From assembly GCA_903927685.1 (NCBI GenBank), contig CAIYOB010001135.1, forward strand, positions 1-6,245: 6,245 nt of DNA, given 5' to 3'. The notes under the pieces were generated by a model, which searched no databases, was not told where the DNA came from, and saw only the letters and a program-made list of their open reading frames with translations. Below, one piece after another: positions 1-6,245 of the stretch. Both the position numbers and the translations under genes were made by a program. How positions within the stretch are numbered: position 1 is the first letter of the stretch; each line of letters opens with the position of its first letter. This DNA is from an uncultured Planctomycetaceae bacterium (lineage in GTDB: Bacteria > Planctomycetota > Planctomycetia > Pirellulales > Pirellulaceae).

Positions 1-594
1 CTCGTGGCTCATGTTCGCCAGGAATTCGCTCTTGGCCGCGCTGGCGCTACGGGCTTCCTGGGCCAGCGCAGTGGAACGCGCGATCGCGCTCTCCAGGGCG
101 GACTCGACCGCCATGCGTTCCGCCAACTCGCGTTGATAGTCCTGGTTGATCCGGTTCAAGCTTGCGTTGGTTTCAAGCAGGTTGGCCGCCTGCTGGCCGA
201 TCAGCCGCCGTTGCCGGTCCAGATCGAGCAGCACAGCCACCTTGCTCCGCAGGATCGCGGGGTTGACGGGCTTGAAGAGATAGTCCACGGCGCCGCGTTC
301 ATAGCCGCGAAACACGTACTCCTGGTCGCGGTTCAGGGCCGTGACGAAGATGATGGGGACGTGCTGGGTCTTGCGCCGCGACCGCATCAGTTCGGCGACC
401 TCAAAGCCGTCCATCTCCGGCATCTGCACGTCCAGCAGCACCAGGGCGAAGTCGTGGTCCAGCATCAGGGCCAGCGCGTCATTGCCGTTGGTCGCCGTGT
501 GGATGCGGGCGTCGATGTCGCCCAGCAACGCACTCATGGCCAGAAGGTTCTCCTCGCGATCATCCACCACCAAGAGACACGGTTGGCTGGTCAT
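1..594 (-). CDS. Receiver-domain histidine kinase, N-terminal part (continues beyond left edge)
   Basis: This reading frame starts at an ATG at 594, four bases after the cheB-like stop, and stays open to base 1, giving 198 residues of an incomplete protein. Residues 1-125 are a receiver domain: acidic pair D11/D12, phospho-acceptor D55 in LLDVQMPEMDGF, T85 in FVTA and K108 in LFKPVNP. A charged helical, probably coiled-coil linker follows (about 126-185). The last visible residues, [11 protein letters not shown], are the start of a HisKA domain, with the predicted phospho-His at 197, one residue before the window ends. The rest of HisKA and an ATPase domain should lie to the left. No signal or membrane segment is visible, so it is probably cytoplasmic and driven through its receiver, perhaps by the large upstream kinase or in competition with it (inference). 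A GGGA at 604-607, nine bases before the ATG, may serve as ribosome site; otherwise translation is coupled to the methylesterase gene. Confidence 0.93.
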   Translation of the reverse strand, partial: MTSQPCLLVVDDREENLLAMSALLGDIDARIHTATNGNDALALMLDHDFALVLLDVQMPEMDGFEVAELMRSRRKTQHVPIIFVTALNRDQEYVFRGYERGAVDYLFKPVNPAILRSKVAVLLDLDRQRRLIGQQAANLLETNASLNRINQDYQRELAERMAVESALESAIARSTALAQEARSASAAKSEFLANMSHE

Positions 595-598
595 GACC

Positions 599-1165
599 TC
601 ACATCCCGTTCAGCAAGTCGCTGATCTTCTCGACGGCCAGCACGTGATCCGCCGTTCCGACCGCGGCGATGGCTGCCAGGGGCATCGTCGGGACCTCGGC
701 GGTGCTCGGGTCCTGGACGACGGTCAGTCCGCCCGCATCCTTGATCCGTTTCAAGCCCACGCTTCCATCGTCATTGGCGCCCGTCAGAACGATCCCGATC
801 AGGGCCGGGCCGAACACGTCGACGGCCGATTCGAACAGCACGTCGATCGAAGGACGCGAGTAGTTGACCCGTTCGTCGGCGGACAGGGACAGGGTCTCCT
901 CCGGCTCCACCAGCAGGTGATAGTTGGGAGGCGCGACGTAGGCAGTTCCCGGCAGAATCCGTTCCTTCTCGTCGGCTTCCTTGACCCGGATGCGCGACAG
1001 CGAGTCGAGATAACCCGTCATGAAGCTGCCGGCATCGGCGCTGGTGTGTTGCACCACCAGGATCGGGAGCGGGAATCCGGCACGCAGCCCCGAGAACAGC
1101 GCCTTCAAGGCCGCCAGACCTCCGGCTGACGCTCCGATGACGACTGCCCGGTATGGCTGTTTCAT
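599..1165 (-). CDS. cheB: Stand-alone CheB-type protein-glutamate methylesterase domain (no receiver domain)
   Basis: The product is 188 residues, essentially only the C-terminal catalytic domain of CheB. It should hydrolyse glutamate methyl esters, and possibly deamidate glutamine, reversing the action of the upstream CheR. Ser13 in GASAGG, His40 in VVQH and Asp133 in TGANDDG match the Ser-His-Asp triad in order and spacing (164, 190 and 286 in enterobacterial CheB). PGTAYVAPPNYH at 72-83 is another typical family segment. Classical CheB has an N-terminal receiver and is about 350 residues. Here translation starts immediately before the catalytic domain, with GGAGG eight bases upstream of the ATG, so the absence of a receiver looks genuine rather than a misplaced start. 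The start overlaps the cheR-like stop as ATGA; four bases separate the stop from the next gene. Without a receiver, activity is not controlled by direct phosphorylation. It may be constitutive or controlled by partner binding (inference). Confidence 0.95.
   Translation of the reverse strand: MKQPYRAVVIGASAGGLAALKALFSGLRAGFPLPILVVQHTSADAGSFMTGYLDSLSRIRVKEADEKERILPGTAYVAPPNYHLLVEPEETLSLSADERVNYSRPSIDVLFESAVDVFGPALIGIVLTGANDDGSVGLKRIKDAGGLTVVQDPSTAEVPTMPLAAIAAVGTADHVLAVEKISDLLNGM
1162..1165 (-). other. ATGA stop/start overlap between the cheR-like and cheB-like genes
   Basis: The ATG of the methylesterase gene (1165-1163) overlaps the TGA of the methyltransferase gene (1164-1162). Together with the GGAGG just upstream, it suggests the opposing enzymes are made in a coupled ratio. 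Confidence 0.85.
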
Positions 1166-1977
1166 CGGTAGATCCTCCGGTAGATCCGCTGCTCTTCGTC
1201 GAGGGGCTCAAACAGCGGGCGGCATTCGGCGGCAACAGTTTCCTTGCTGCCCAAGCACAGGATGCCGCCCGGGCACAGGCTCTCGTGAAAGAGCTTGAGC
1301 ACGCGCGTTTGCAGCCCGCGGCTGAAGTAGATCATCACATTGCGGCAGACCACCAGGTTGACCTCACTGAAAACGGTGTCGATGGCCAGGTTGTGCTCGG
1401 CAAAGACAATGTTCGCCTTGATGCCATTGTCCATCATGGCATAATCGTACTTGGACGTGTAGTAGTCGGAAAATGATTCCGTGCCGCCCGCCTTCAGGTA
1501 GTTTTCCGTGTACGCTTTGATCCGTTCAACGGGGTAGATTCCCTGCCGTGCTTCGTTCAAGACCGCGGGGCTGAAATCGGTCGCATAGATCTGGCAACGC
1601 GGGTACAGTCCTGCTTCGCGCAAGACGATGGCCATCGAATAGGCCTCTTCACCGCTGGCACAGCCAGCGTGCCACACTTTGATGTGGGGCCAAGTCGCCA
1701 GGAGCGGCACCACCTTGTGCCGCACGGCCCGATAGAACCCGGGATCGCGGAACATCTCCGTGACGTTGATCGACAGCTGGTGCAGCAGCAGGTCGAGGAA
1801 CGCCGGGTCGTACAACAGCCGGTGGAGCATGTGCGTGATGCTCACCGCGCCGCTGAGCGTCTGGACGTGCCGGAGTCGCCGCGTGATGTGGGCCGTCGAA
1901 TAGTCCCGGAAGTCGTGCCCCGACTTCTCGAACAAGGCTTCCAACAGGCACTTGATTTCGATCGCCTCGTTGTTCAT
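1162..1977 (-). CDS. cheR: CheR-type S-adenosylmethionine-dependent protein-glutamate methyltransferase
   Basis: The product, 271 residues from the preferred ATG, should methylate glutamate side chains of a receptor-like protein in the cytoplasm using S-adenosylmethionine. The N-terminal helical domain (about 1-70) has the basic segment HITRRLRH at 30-37. NVTEMFRD (71-78) matches the family motif around the conserved Arg. The SAM-binding loop is HAGCASGEEAYS (103-114), followed by YATDFS (131-136) and NLVVCRNVMIYF (207-218). A segment at about 145-195 sits where the receptor-docking beta subdomain is expected. Length is close to the roughly 280 residues usual for the family. An in-frame GTG at 1989 would add four residues. 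I chose the ATG at 1977 because it makes an ATGA overlap with the kinase stop, as at the next junction. The upstream AGGG (1991-1994) is a weak, distant ribosome site, so coupling to kinase translation is likely. The C-terminus reads IYRRIYR, from a small tandem duplication. The substrate is unknown: no chemoreceptor gene lies nearby. The methyltransferase family is secure; a role in chemotaxis is not. Confidence 0.95.
   Translation of the reverse strand: MNNEAIEIKCLLEALFEKSGHDFRDYSTAHITRRLRHVQTLSGAVSITHMLHRLLYDPAFLDLLLHQLSINVTEMFRDPGFYRAVRHKVVPLLATWPHIKVWHAGCASGEEAYSMAIVLREAGLYPRCQIYATDFSPAVLNEARQGIYPVERIKAYTENYLKAGGTESFSDYYTSKYDYAMMDNGIKANIVFAEHNLAIDTVFSEVNLVVCRNVMIYFSRGLQTRVLKLFHESLCPGGILCLGSKETVAAECRPLFEPLDEEQRIYRRIYR
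1166..1187. repeat. Short tandem direct repeat at the end of the cheR-like gene
   Basis: CGGTAGATCC (plus strand) occurs at 1166-1175 and again at 1178-1187, a 12-base period. The coding effect is the C-terminal IYRRIYR of the methyltransferase. The repeat also contains the GGAGG of the next gene, so a small duplication may have helped form this ribosome site. Confidence 0.85.
1174..1178 (-). promoter_or_regulatory. Ribosome binding site of the cheB-like gene, inside the end of the cheR-like gene
   Basis: The minus strand reads GGAGG eight bases before the ATG at 1165. It lies within the last codons of the methyltransferase gene. It fixes the methylesterase start and so supports a genuine receiver-less protein. 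Confidence 0.8.
1974..1977 (-). other. ATGA stop/start overlap between the kinase and cheR-like genes
   Basis: The ATG of the methyltransferase gene (1977-1975) overlaps the TGA of the kinase gene (1976-1974). This is the usual arrangement for translational coupling by a terminating and restarting ribosome. It argues for the ATG over the GTG at 1989 as the cheR-like start. Confidence 0.8.
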
Positions 1978-4900
1978 CGGTACAGCCACACCCTGAGCAG
2001 CGAAAGCAGCTTGTCGGTATCGACCGGCTTGGCCAGATAATCATTGGCCCCGGCCTCGATGCACTTGGCCCGGTCGCCTTTCATGGCCTTGGCCGTCAGC
2101 GCGATGATCGGCAGCTTGGCGTACTTGCGCCGCTGGCGGATCTCACGCATCGCCTGATAACCGTCCATTTCGGGCATCATGATGTCCATCAGCACCAGGC
2201 TGATCTGCGGGTTGTCTTCGAGCTTGGTGATGCCGTCGCGGCCGTTCTTGCCGACGACCACGTTCAGGCCGGCGTACTCCAGCACACTGGACAGGGCAAA
2301 CACATTGCGCATGTCATCGTCGACGACCAGGATCGTCTTGTCCTGGAAGACGGCGTCGTTGTCGCGCGTCAGGCGCAGCATCCGCTGCTTGTCCGCCGGC
2401 AAGTCCTTCTCGACCCGGTGGAGGAACAGCGCCGTTTCGTCCAGCAGCCGTTCCGGAGACCGGACGCCTTTGACGATAATCGACTCGGCATACTTGCGCA
2501 ATTCCGCTTCCTCGGCCTCGGTCAGGTCTTGGCCCGTGTAGATGATCACGGGAATCTTGCGAATCCGCTCGTCTTGACTGATTCGCTCCAGCAGTTCAAA
2601 GCCGTTCATGTCGCTCAGTCCGAGGTCGAGGACCATGGCGTCGAAGGGGTGGTCCGCCAGCGCTGCGAGCGCCTCGCGGCCGGTCGCCACCGCGGTGATC
2701 GCGACATCGCCGGCTCCGATCAACTCGCAGAGGCTGGTCCGCTGTCCGGCGTCGTCCTCGACCAGCAGCAGGCGTCCGACGGCTTTGCTGATCACGGATT
2801 CGATGCGTTCCAGAGCCTGGTGGATGCCTTCGTTGCTGACGGGTTTCGGCAGGAAGCCGATCGAGCCCCTTTTCAGCGCTTCATGCCCGCTGTCCGAAAC
2901 GGACATGATGTGCACCGGAATGTGACGGGTCTCGGGCGACGCCTTGAGCCGTTCGAGGACGGTCCAGCCGTCCATCCCGGGCAACTGCAGATCCAGGATC
3001 ACGGCGCCGGGTTGGCAGTGGGCGATGGCTGCCAGGGCCTCTTCGCCGCTGCCCGTCAGGACGCAGGAGAATCCGCGTTCCTCGGCGATCGAGGCCAAGA
3101 TCTGGGCAAAGCGCGCGTCGTCCTCGACGATCAACAGCCGCTTCCGGCCGGCGTCACCCGGCTCCGGGGCCAGCGACTGCTCCGGCTCGCGGGCTTCCTC
3201 GCAGGCCGCTGACCCCGCCCCGCTTTCCGAGACAGCCGCAGCTGGGGCCTGGGCCGCCGCGCGCCGCTCGTGGGACTCGCGGATCTGCGACCGGACCTCC
3301 TCGGTCCGCTCCTCGACGGCGGCCGCCAAAGCCGATTCCCCCGCCGGCGTCGGCCGCGGGGTCAGTTTTGCCGGGAGATACACCACAAATTCGGTTCCCT
3401 GGCCGGGGCTGCTGACCAGCTGAATTTCGCCGCCCAGCAGCTTGCACAACTCGCGCGAGATGGTCAAGCCCAAGCCGGTGCCGCCGTACTTGCGGCTGGC
3501 GGTTCCATCCGCTTGCCGGAAGGCCTCGAAGACGAGTCTCTGCTGCTCGAGGGGAATGCCGATGCCGCTGTCGCAGACCGAGAAAGCCAGGGTCTCGGCG
3601 GGGCTCAGCCCGCTGGCCGAGAGGTTTGTGCCGGCCCGCGGCCGTCCGACCGTCAGGGTCACTCGGCCTTGTTCCGTGAACTTGAATGCATTCGACAGCA
3701 AGTTCTTCAGAATCTGTTTCAGACGCTGCGGGTCGGTCAGGATCACGGCCGGCAGATCGGCCGCAACCTCGGCCCGAAAGTCGAGCTTCTTTTCCCGGGC
3801 GAGAGGCTCGAACAGCCGGGCGAGATCGTTGCGCAACTCGCGCAGACTGAGTTCTTCGATCCGCAGTTCCATCTTGCCCGACTCGACCTTGGACAGATCG
3901 AGGATTTCGTTGATCAGTTCCAGCAGGTCCGAGCCCGACGTGTGGATCGTCCGGGCGAACTCGCGCTGCTTGGTGGTCAGGTTCAGCTCCTTGTTTTCAC
4001 TCAGCAGTTGCGAGAGGATCAGGATGCTGTTCAGCGGCGTGCGCAGCTCGTGCGACATGTTCGCCAGGAACTCGGACTTGTACTTGCTCGCCGTTTCCAG
4101 ATCCCGGGCCTTGCGTTCCAGTTCCTGCCGCGCCAGGTTGATCTCGGTATTCTTCTTGGCAATCGAGTTGCGTTGCTCTTCCAGGGCCTTGGTCCGCTCT
4201 TCGAGTTCTTCGTTGGTGACACGCAGCTCCTCCTGTTGAGCCTGCAGCTGAGACTCGGAGAGCTTCAGCGTCCTGGTCTGTTCTTCCAGTTCCTCATTCG
4301 CCACCCGCAGCTCTTCCTGCTGCGTCTGCAGTTCCTCGTTGGCGGCCTGCAGTTCTTCCTGCTGCACCAGCAGCTTCTCCGCCTGCTGTTGGGTCTGTTC
4401 CAGCAGCCTTTGCGTGGTGTTGCGGGAGCGGGCCGAGGCGATGGCGATGCCGATGCTCTCGCCGACCAGCTCCAGCAATTCCTCGGCCGGCCCTTCCAGC
4501 GAAGCAACGCTCGCCAGTTCGAGCACGCCCATTACCCGCTGGCCCGCCAGCAGGGGCACAACCACGATGTTTCGCGGGACACACTCGCCCAAGCCGGACG
4601 CGATCCGGACATAGTCCGCGGGCACGTTGGTCAACAAGATGCGGCGTTTCTCCAGCGCGGCCTGGCCGACCAGGCCCTCGCCCAGGTGAAACTCGTTCGA
4701 CAGGTTCTTCCGTTGCTGGTAGCCGTAGCTTCCCAGCAGACGCAGGGCGCCGTCCTCCAGCAGAAAGATGCCGCCCACTTGGACATTCAGATACTTGGCC
4801 AGGAACTCGAGCGCCTCGCGGCAGATGGCAGTCAACTCCAGATCGCCGCGGAGCGTATCGCCCAGGATCGCCTGGCCGGTTTTCAGCCAATCCTGCCGTT

Positions 4901-6200
4901 GGTTGGCCGCCGTGGTCTGGCGCAGCGATTGGGTCATGCGTCCTAACGCGACAGCCAGTTCATCCTTGGACGAGCGGGGGTTAATCTGAACTTCATAGTC
5001 GCCCTGGGCGATCGCGGCCGCCTGCCCGACGACGCCCCGAAAGCGATCGACCATCTCCTGAAAGGCGCGGGCCAGCAGGCCCAACTCATCGTTCGCCGAA
5101 GTGTCGATCGCGACGTCCAGGTCGCCCGTCGCTACGGTCTGGACTCCCAGCAGCAGCCGCCCGACGGCGGAAGAGATCGAACGCGTGATCAACAGCCCTA
5201 ACCCCAGTGACGCCGCGAGGCCGATGATCGGCAGCACCAGGCACAAGACTTGGAGTGCGCCCATTTGGCGGTGGGCCGCCTCGTGCTCGTCGCGCACCAC
5301 GTCCGTGTTGATCGCGACCAGCTGGTCCAGCAACTTGACGGCCTCGGCCATCCGCGGCTCGACGCTGCCCGTCAGCAGGGTGGCGATTCCGGCGTGGCGG
5401 TCCAAAGCCGGCTGGATCAAACGCAACACGCTGTCCACGCGTCGCAGCAACTCGTCGGCCACGGGAGCCACTTGTTCCGTGTACACCTGCGCCGCCTGTT
5501 CGCGATCGCCCGCCGCCACGGCTGCGCGAAGCGGTGCGACCCGGGCCGCGAGTTGCTCCCCCAGGGCACGCATTTCCTCCCGCAGCCGCCGCAGCTCCGG
5601 GTTGTCGCCCGCCACCGTCAGCGGACTCTCGCGAAGAACCGCAGAATCCGCGTCTGGGCTTTCCCCGAGCCCCTGTCCGGGAACGAGCGACGTGAGGAGG
5701 TCCACCTGCAGTGACTCCAGCTGGCTGCGTTGAGCCTGCAGTCCCGCCAGCCAATGGTTGGGCTCCGGGATCCCCAGGGCATCAAAATCCCGGTTGACGT
5801 CCAAGAAACGCTCGCTGGCTTTCAACCAGGCGTTCGCCACCGGCACCAGTTGTTTCCAAACCTGCGCTTCCTCCGGGGTCTGCGGCAGGGGAGCGTAGGT
5901 CTCCCAGGCCTTCTGGTAATCCGCCGCCGCTCGCTCGGCCTGCTCGTACAATTCCTCCCGCTGTGCCAGCGACAACTCGCCGCGAGCCAGGGAGTGCATG
6001 ACGCCATCCAGCACGCGGCATTCCCGGTCCATGATCAAGAGGTTTTGCACGCTGGGCAGGCGTACGGCGCCCAGTTCCTCCACCTGCTGCAGGCCTTGCA
6101 TCGCCGCATAATAGCCCAAGCCTCCCAGCAGTAATCCAATGGCTGACACGCCGATGAAACCCGTCAGCAGTTTCTTTCCCAGGGTCCAATTGGCTGTCAT
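1974..6200 (-). CDS. Large membrane-bound hybrid sensor histidine kinase with HAMP, GAF, HisKA, HATPase and three receiver domains
   Basis: This is a 1408-residue inner-membrane sensor kinase that should autophosphorylate on His and relay phosphate through receivers. A membrane helix lies at about 10-32, a mostly helical extracytoplasmic sensor at 33-314, and a second helix at about 315-338. HAMP follows at about 338-392 and a second HAMP-like module at about 390-430. GAF spans about 440-592 and a Gln/Glu-rich coiled coil about 596-705. HisKA carries [12 protein letters not shown] with phospho-His717. HATPase (to about 945) shows the N box with N833/N837, G1 DSGIGI at 877-882, the F box near 891 and G2 GGTGLGL at 906-912. 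An Ala/Glu/Pro-rich linker (946-1018) leads to REC1 (D1070, K1119), REC2 (D1192, K1244) and REC3 (D1339, K1391). The ATG at 6200 has a good Shine-Dalgarno sequence and is followed directly by a basic stretch and the first membrane helix. The stop overlaps the cheR-like start. The sensor resembles four-helix-bundle or helical bimodular receptor domains, but its ligand is unknown. There is no methyl-accepting signalling domain. Kinase assignment is near certain; stimulus and output are not visible. Confidence 0.96.
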   Translation of the reverse strand: MTANWTLGKKLLTGFIGVSAIGLLLGGLGYYAAMQGLQQVEELGAVRLPSVQNLLIMDRECRVLDGVMHSLARGELSLAQREELYEQAERAAADYQKAWETYAPLPQTPEEAQVWKQLVPVANAWLKASERFLDVNRDFDALGIPEPNHWLAGLQAQRSQLESLQVDLLTSLVPGQGLGESPDADSAVLRESPLTVAGDNPELRRLREEMRALGEQLAARVAPLRAAVAAGDREQAAQVYTEQVAPVADELLRRVDSVLRLIQPALDRHAGIATLLTGSVEPRMAEAVKLLDQLVAINTDVVRDEHEAAHRQMGALQVLCLVLPIIGLAASLGLGLLITRSISSAVGRLLLGVQTVATGDLDVAIDTSANDELGLLARAFQEMVDRFRGVVGQAAAIAQGDYEVQINPRSSKDELAVALGRMTQSLRQTTAANQRQDWLKTGQAILGDTLRGDLELTAICREALEFLAKYLNVQVGGIFLLEDGALRLLGSYGYQQRKNLSNEFHLGEGLVGQAALEKRRILLTNVPADYVRIASGLGECVPRNIVVVPLLAGQRVMGVLELASVASLEGPAEELLELVGESIGIAIASARSRNTTQRLLEQTQQQAEKLLVQQEELQAANEELQTQQEELRVANEELEEQTRTLKLSESQLQAQQEELRVTNEELEERTKALEEQRNSIAKKNTEINLARQELERKARDLETASKYKSEFLANMSHELRTPLNSILILSQLLSENKELNLTTKQREFARTIHTSGSDLLELINEILDLSKVESGKMELRIEELSLRELRNDLARLFEPLAREKKLDFRAEVAADLPAVILTDPQRLKQILKNLLSNAFKFTEQGRVTLTVGRPRAGTNLSASGLSPAETLAFSVCDSGIGIPLEQQRLVFEAFRQADGTASRKYGGTGLGLTISRELCKLLGGEIQLVSSPGQGTEFVVYLPAKLTPRPTPAGESALAAAVEERTEEVRSQIRESHERRAAAQAPAAAVSESGAGSAACEEAREPEQSLAPEPGDAGRKRLLIVEDDARFAQILASIAEERGFSCVLTGSGEEALAAIAHCQPGAVILDLQLPGMDGWTVLERLKASPETRHIPVHIMSVSDSGHEALKRGSIGFLPKPVSNEGIHQALERIESVISKAVGRLLLVEDDAGQRTSLCELIGAGDVAITAVATGREALAALADHPFDAMVLDLGLSDMNGFELLERISQDERIRKIPVIIYTGQDLTEAEEAELRKYAESIIVKGVRSPERLLDETALFLHRVEKDLPADKQRMLRLTRDNDAVFQDKTILVVDDDMRNVFALSSVLEYAGLNVVVGKNGRDGITKLEDNPQISLVLMDIMMPEMDGYQAMREIRQRRKYAKLPIIALTAKAMKGDRAKCIEAGANDYLAKPVDTDKLLSLLRVWLYR
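3147..3365 (-). other. Low-complexity interdomain linker coding region in the large kinase
   Basis: Kinase residues 946-1018, between the ATPase domain and the first receiver, are rich in Ala, Glu, Pro and Ser with no recognisable fold. This looks like a flexible tether that lets the receivers reach the His domain. A short middle part (about 957-982) is charged and could be helical. Confidence 0.7.
4197..4364 (-). repeat. Four 42-base units encoding a 14-residue coiled-coil repeat in the large kinase
   Basis: Kinase residues 613-668 divide into four units of 14 residues, i.e. two heptads each. Units 1, 2 and 4 follow QQEELxxxNEELxx (starting at 613, 627 and 655). Unit 3 (641-654) is divergent but keeps register. 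The segment lies in the coiled coil joining GAF to HisKA, where it should act as a rigid signalling helix. Paired Glu and Gln residues recur at fixed positions. Confidence 0.85.
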
Positions 6201-6245
6201 GCTGCGTGCTCCTGGCGTTGTGTCCGAGCAAGACTGTCCGCTCTA
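6201..6245 (-). other. Leader upstream of the hybrid kinase; no promoter seen
   Basis: These 45 bases hold the ribosome site and no other clear signal. I see no convincing -35/-10 pair, operator palindrome or terminator. The promoter may lie beyond the window, or the set may continue from an upstream gene. Confidence 0.5.
6209..6213 (-). promoter_or_regulatory. Ribosome binding site of the large hybrid kinase
   Basis: The minus strand reads AGGAG, followed by an eight-base spacer and the ATG at 6200. Core match and spacing are good, which supports this start for the first gene of the set. Confidence 0.75.

Noticed and set aside
4..624. A plus-strand open frame of 206 residues at the left edge
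   Set aside because: The minus strand here encodes a complete receiver domain and His box, which explains the sequence fully.
341..1129. A plus-strand open frame of 262 residues crossing the cheB-like gene and the partial kinase
   Set aside because: It spans a real gene junction on the other strand, and its Arg/Ser-rich then Gln/Asp-rich composition shows no fold.
2418..3212. A 264-residue open frame on the plus strand opposite the receiver domains
   Set aside because: No domain is recognisable, and the opposite strand encodes intact receiver motifs throughout. It is a shadow frame.
1..4076. Similarity between plus-strand bases 1-30 and the segment near 4047-4076 as a DNA repeat
   Set aside because: Both encode the conserved HisKA His box of two different kinases ([11 protein letters not shown]). 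This is family homology, not a mobile or recent repeat.
3270..4946. A 558-residue open frame on the plus strand, antisense to the kinase
   Set aside because: It lies wholly opposite kinase motifs (REC1 linker, HATPase, HisKA, GAF) that are clearly coding. Its translation is rich in Gln, Leu and Arg with no recognisable domain, as expected for an antisense shadow in GC-rich DNA.
6201..6245. A possible promoter (a TTGCTC-like -35) in the leader
   Set aside because: There is no matching -10 element at suitable spacing and too little sequence to judge.

Overview
The window is almost entirely coding. It holds four tightly packed genes, all on the minus strand and so transcribed right to left. They read as one sensory signalling operon: a very large membrane-bound hybrid histidine kinase (1974-6200), a CheR-type methyltransferase (1162-1977), a stand-alone CheB-type methylesterase (599-1165), and the start of a second, apparently soluble kinase with an N-terminal receiver domain (1-594, running off the left edge). 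Two junctions are 4-base ATGA stop/start overlaps and the third has a 4-base gap, so the genes are probably co-transcribed and translationally coupled.

Region by region. From 6201 to 6245 there is a short leader with a good Shine-Dalgarno sequence, but too little DNA to place a promoter. The first gene encodes 1408 residues: membrane helix, long helical extracytoplasmic sensor, membrane helix, two HAMP-like modules, GAF, a coiled coil with a regular 14-residue repeat, HisKA, HATPase, a low-complexity linker and three receiver domains. The cheR-like and cheB-like genes follow. The last gene begins with a receiver, continues as a helical linker and reaches the His box of a second kinase exactly at the window edge. 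No gene-free stretch exceeds 50 bases. I see no tRNA, rRNA, CRISPR array, transposon or convincing terminator.

How the genes may work together (inference): a sensor kinase pair is coupled to a methylation/demethylation pair of chemotaxis type, but no chemoreceptor, CheA or CheW is visible here. The methylation target is therefore open. It could be a receptor elsewhere in the genome, or the kinase's own Glu/Gln-rich coiled coil. The kinase with three receivers could pass phosphate to the receiver of the fourth gene.

Organism: the DNA is GC-rich (one sampled 60-base line is 60% GC), and the architecture is typical of environmental Gram-negative bacteria with many hybrid kinases, such as Planctomycetota, Nitrospirota or Proteobacteria. 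The sequence alone does not let me choose between them.
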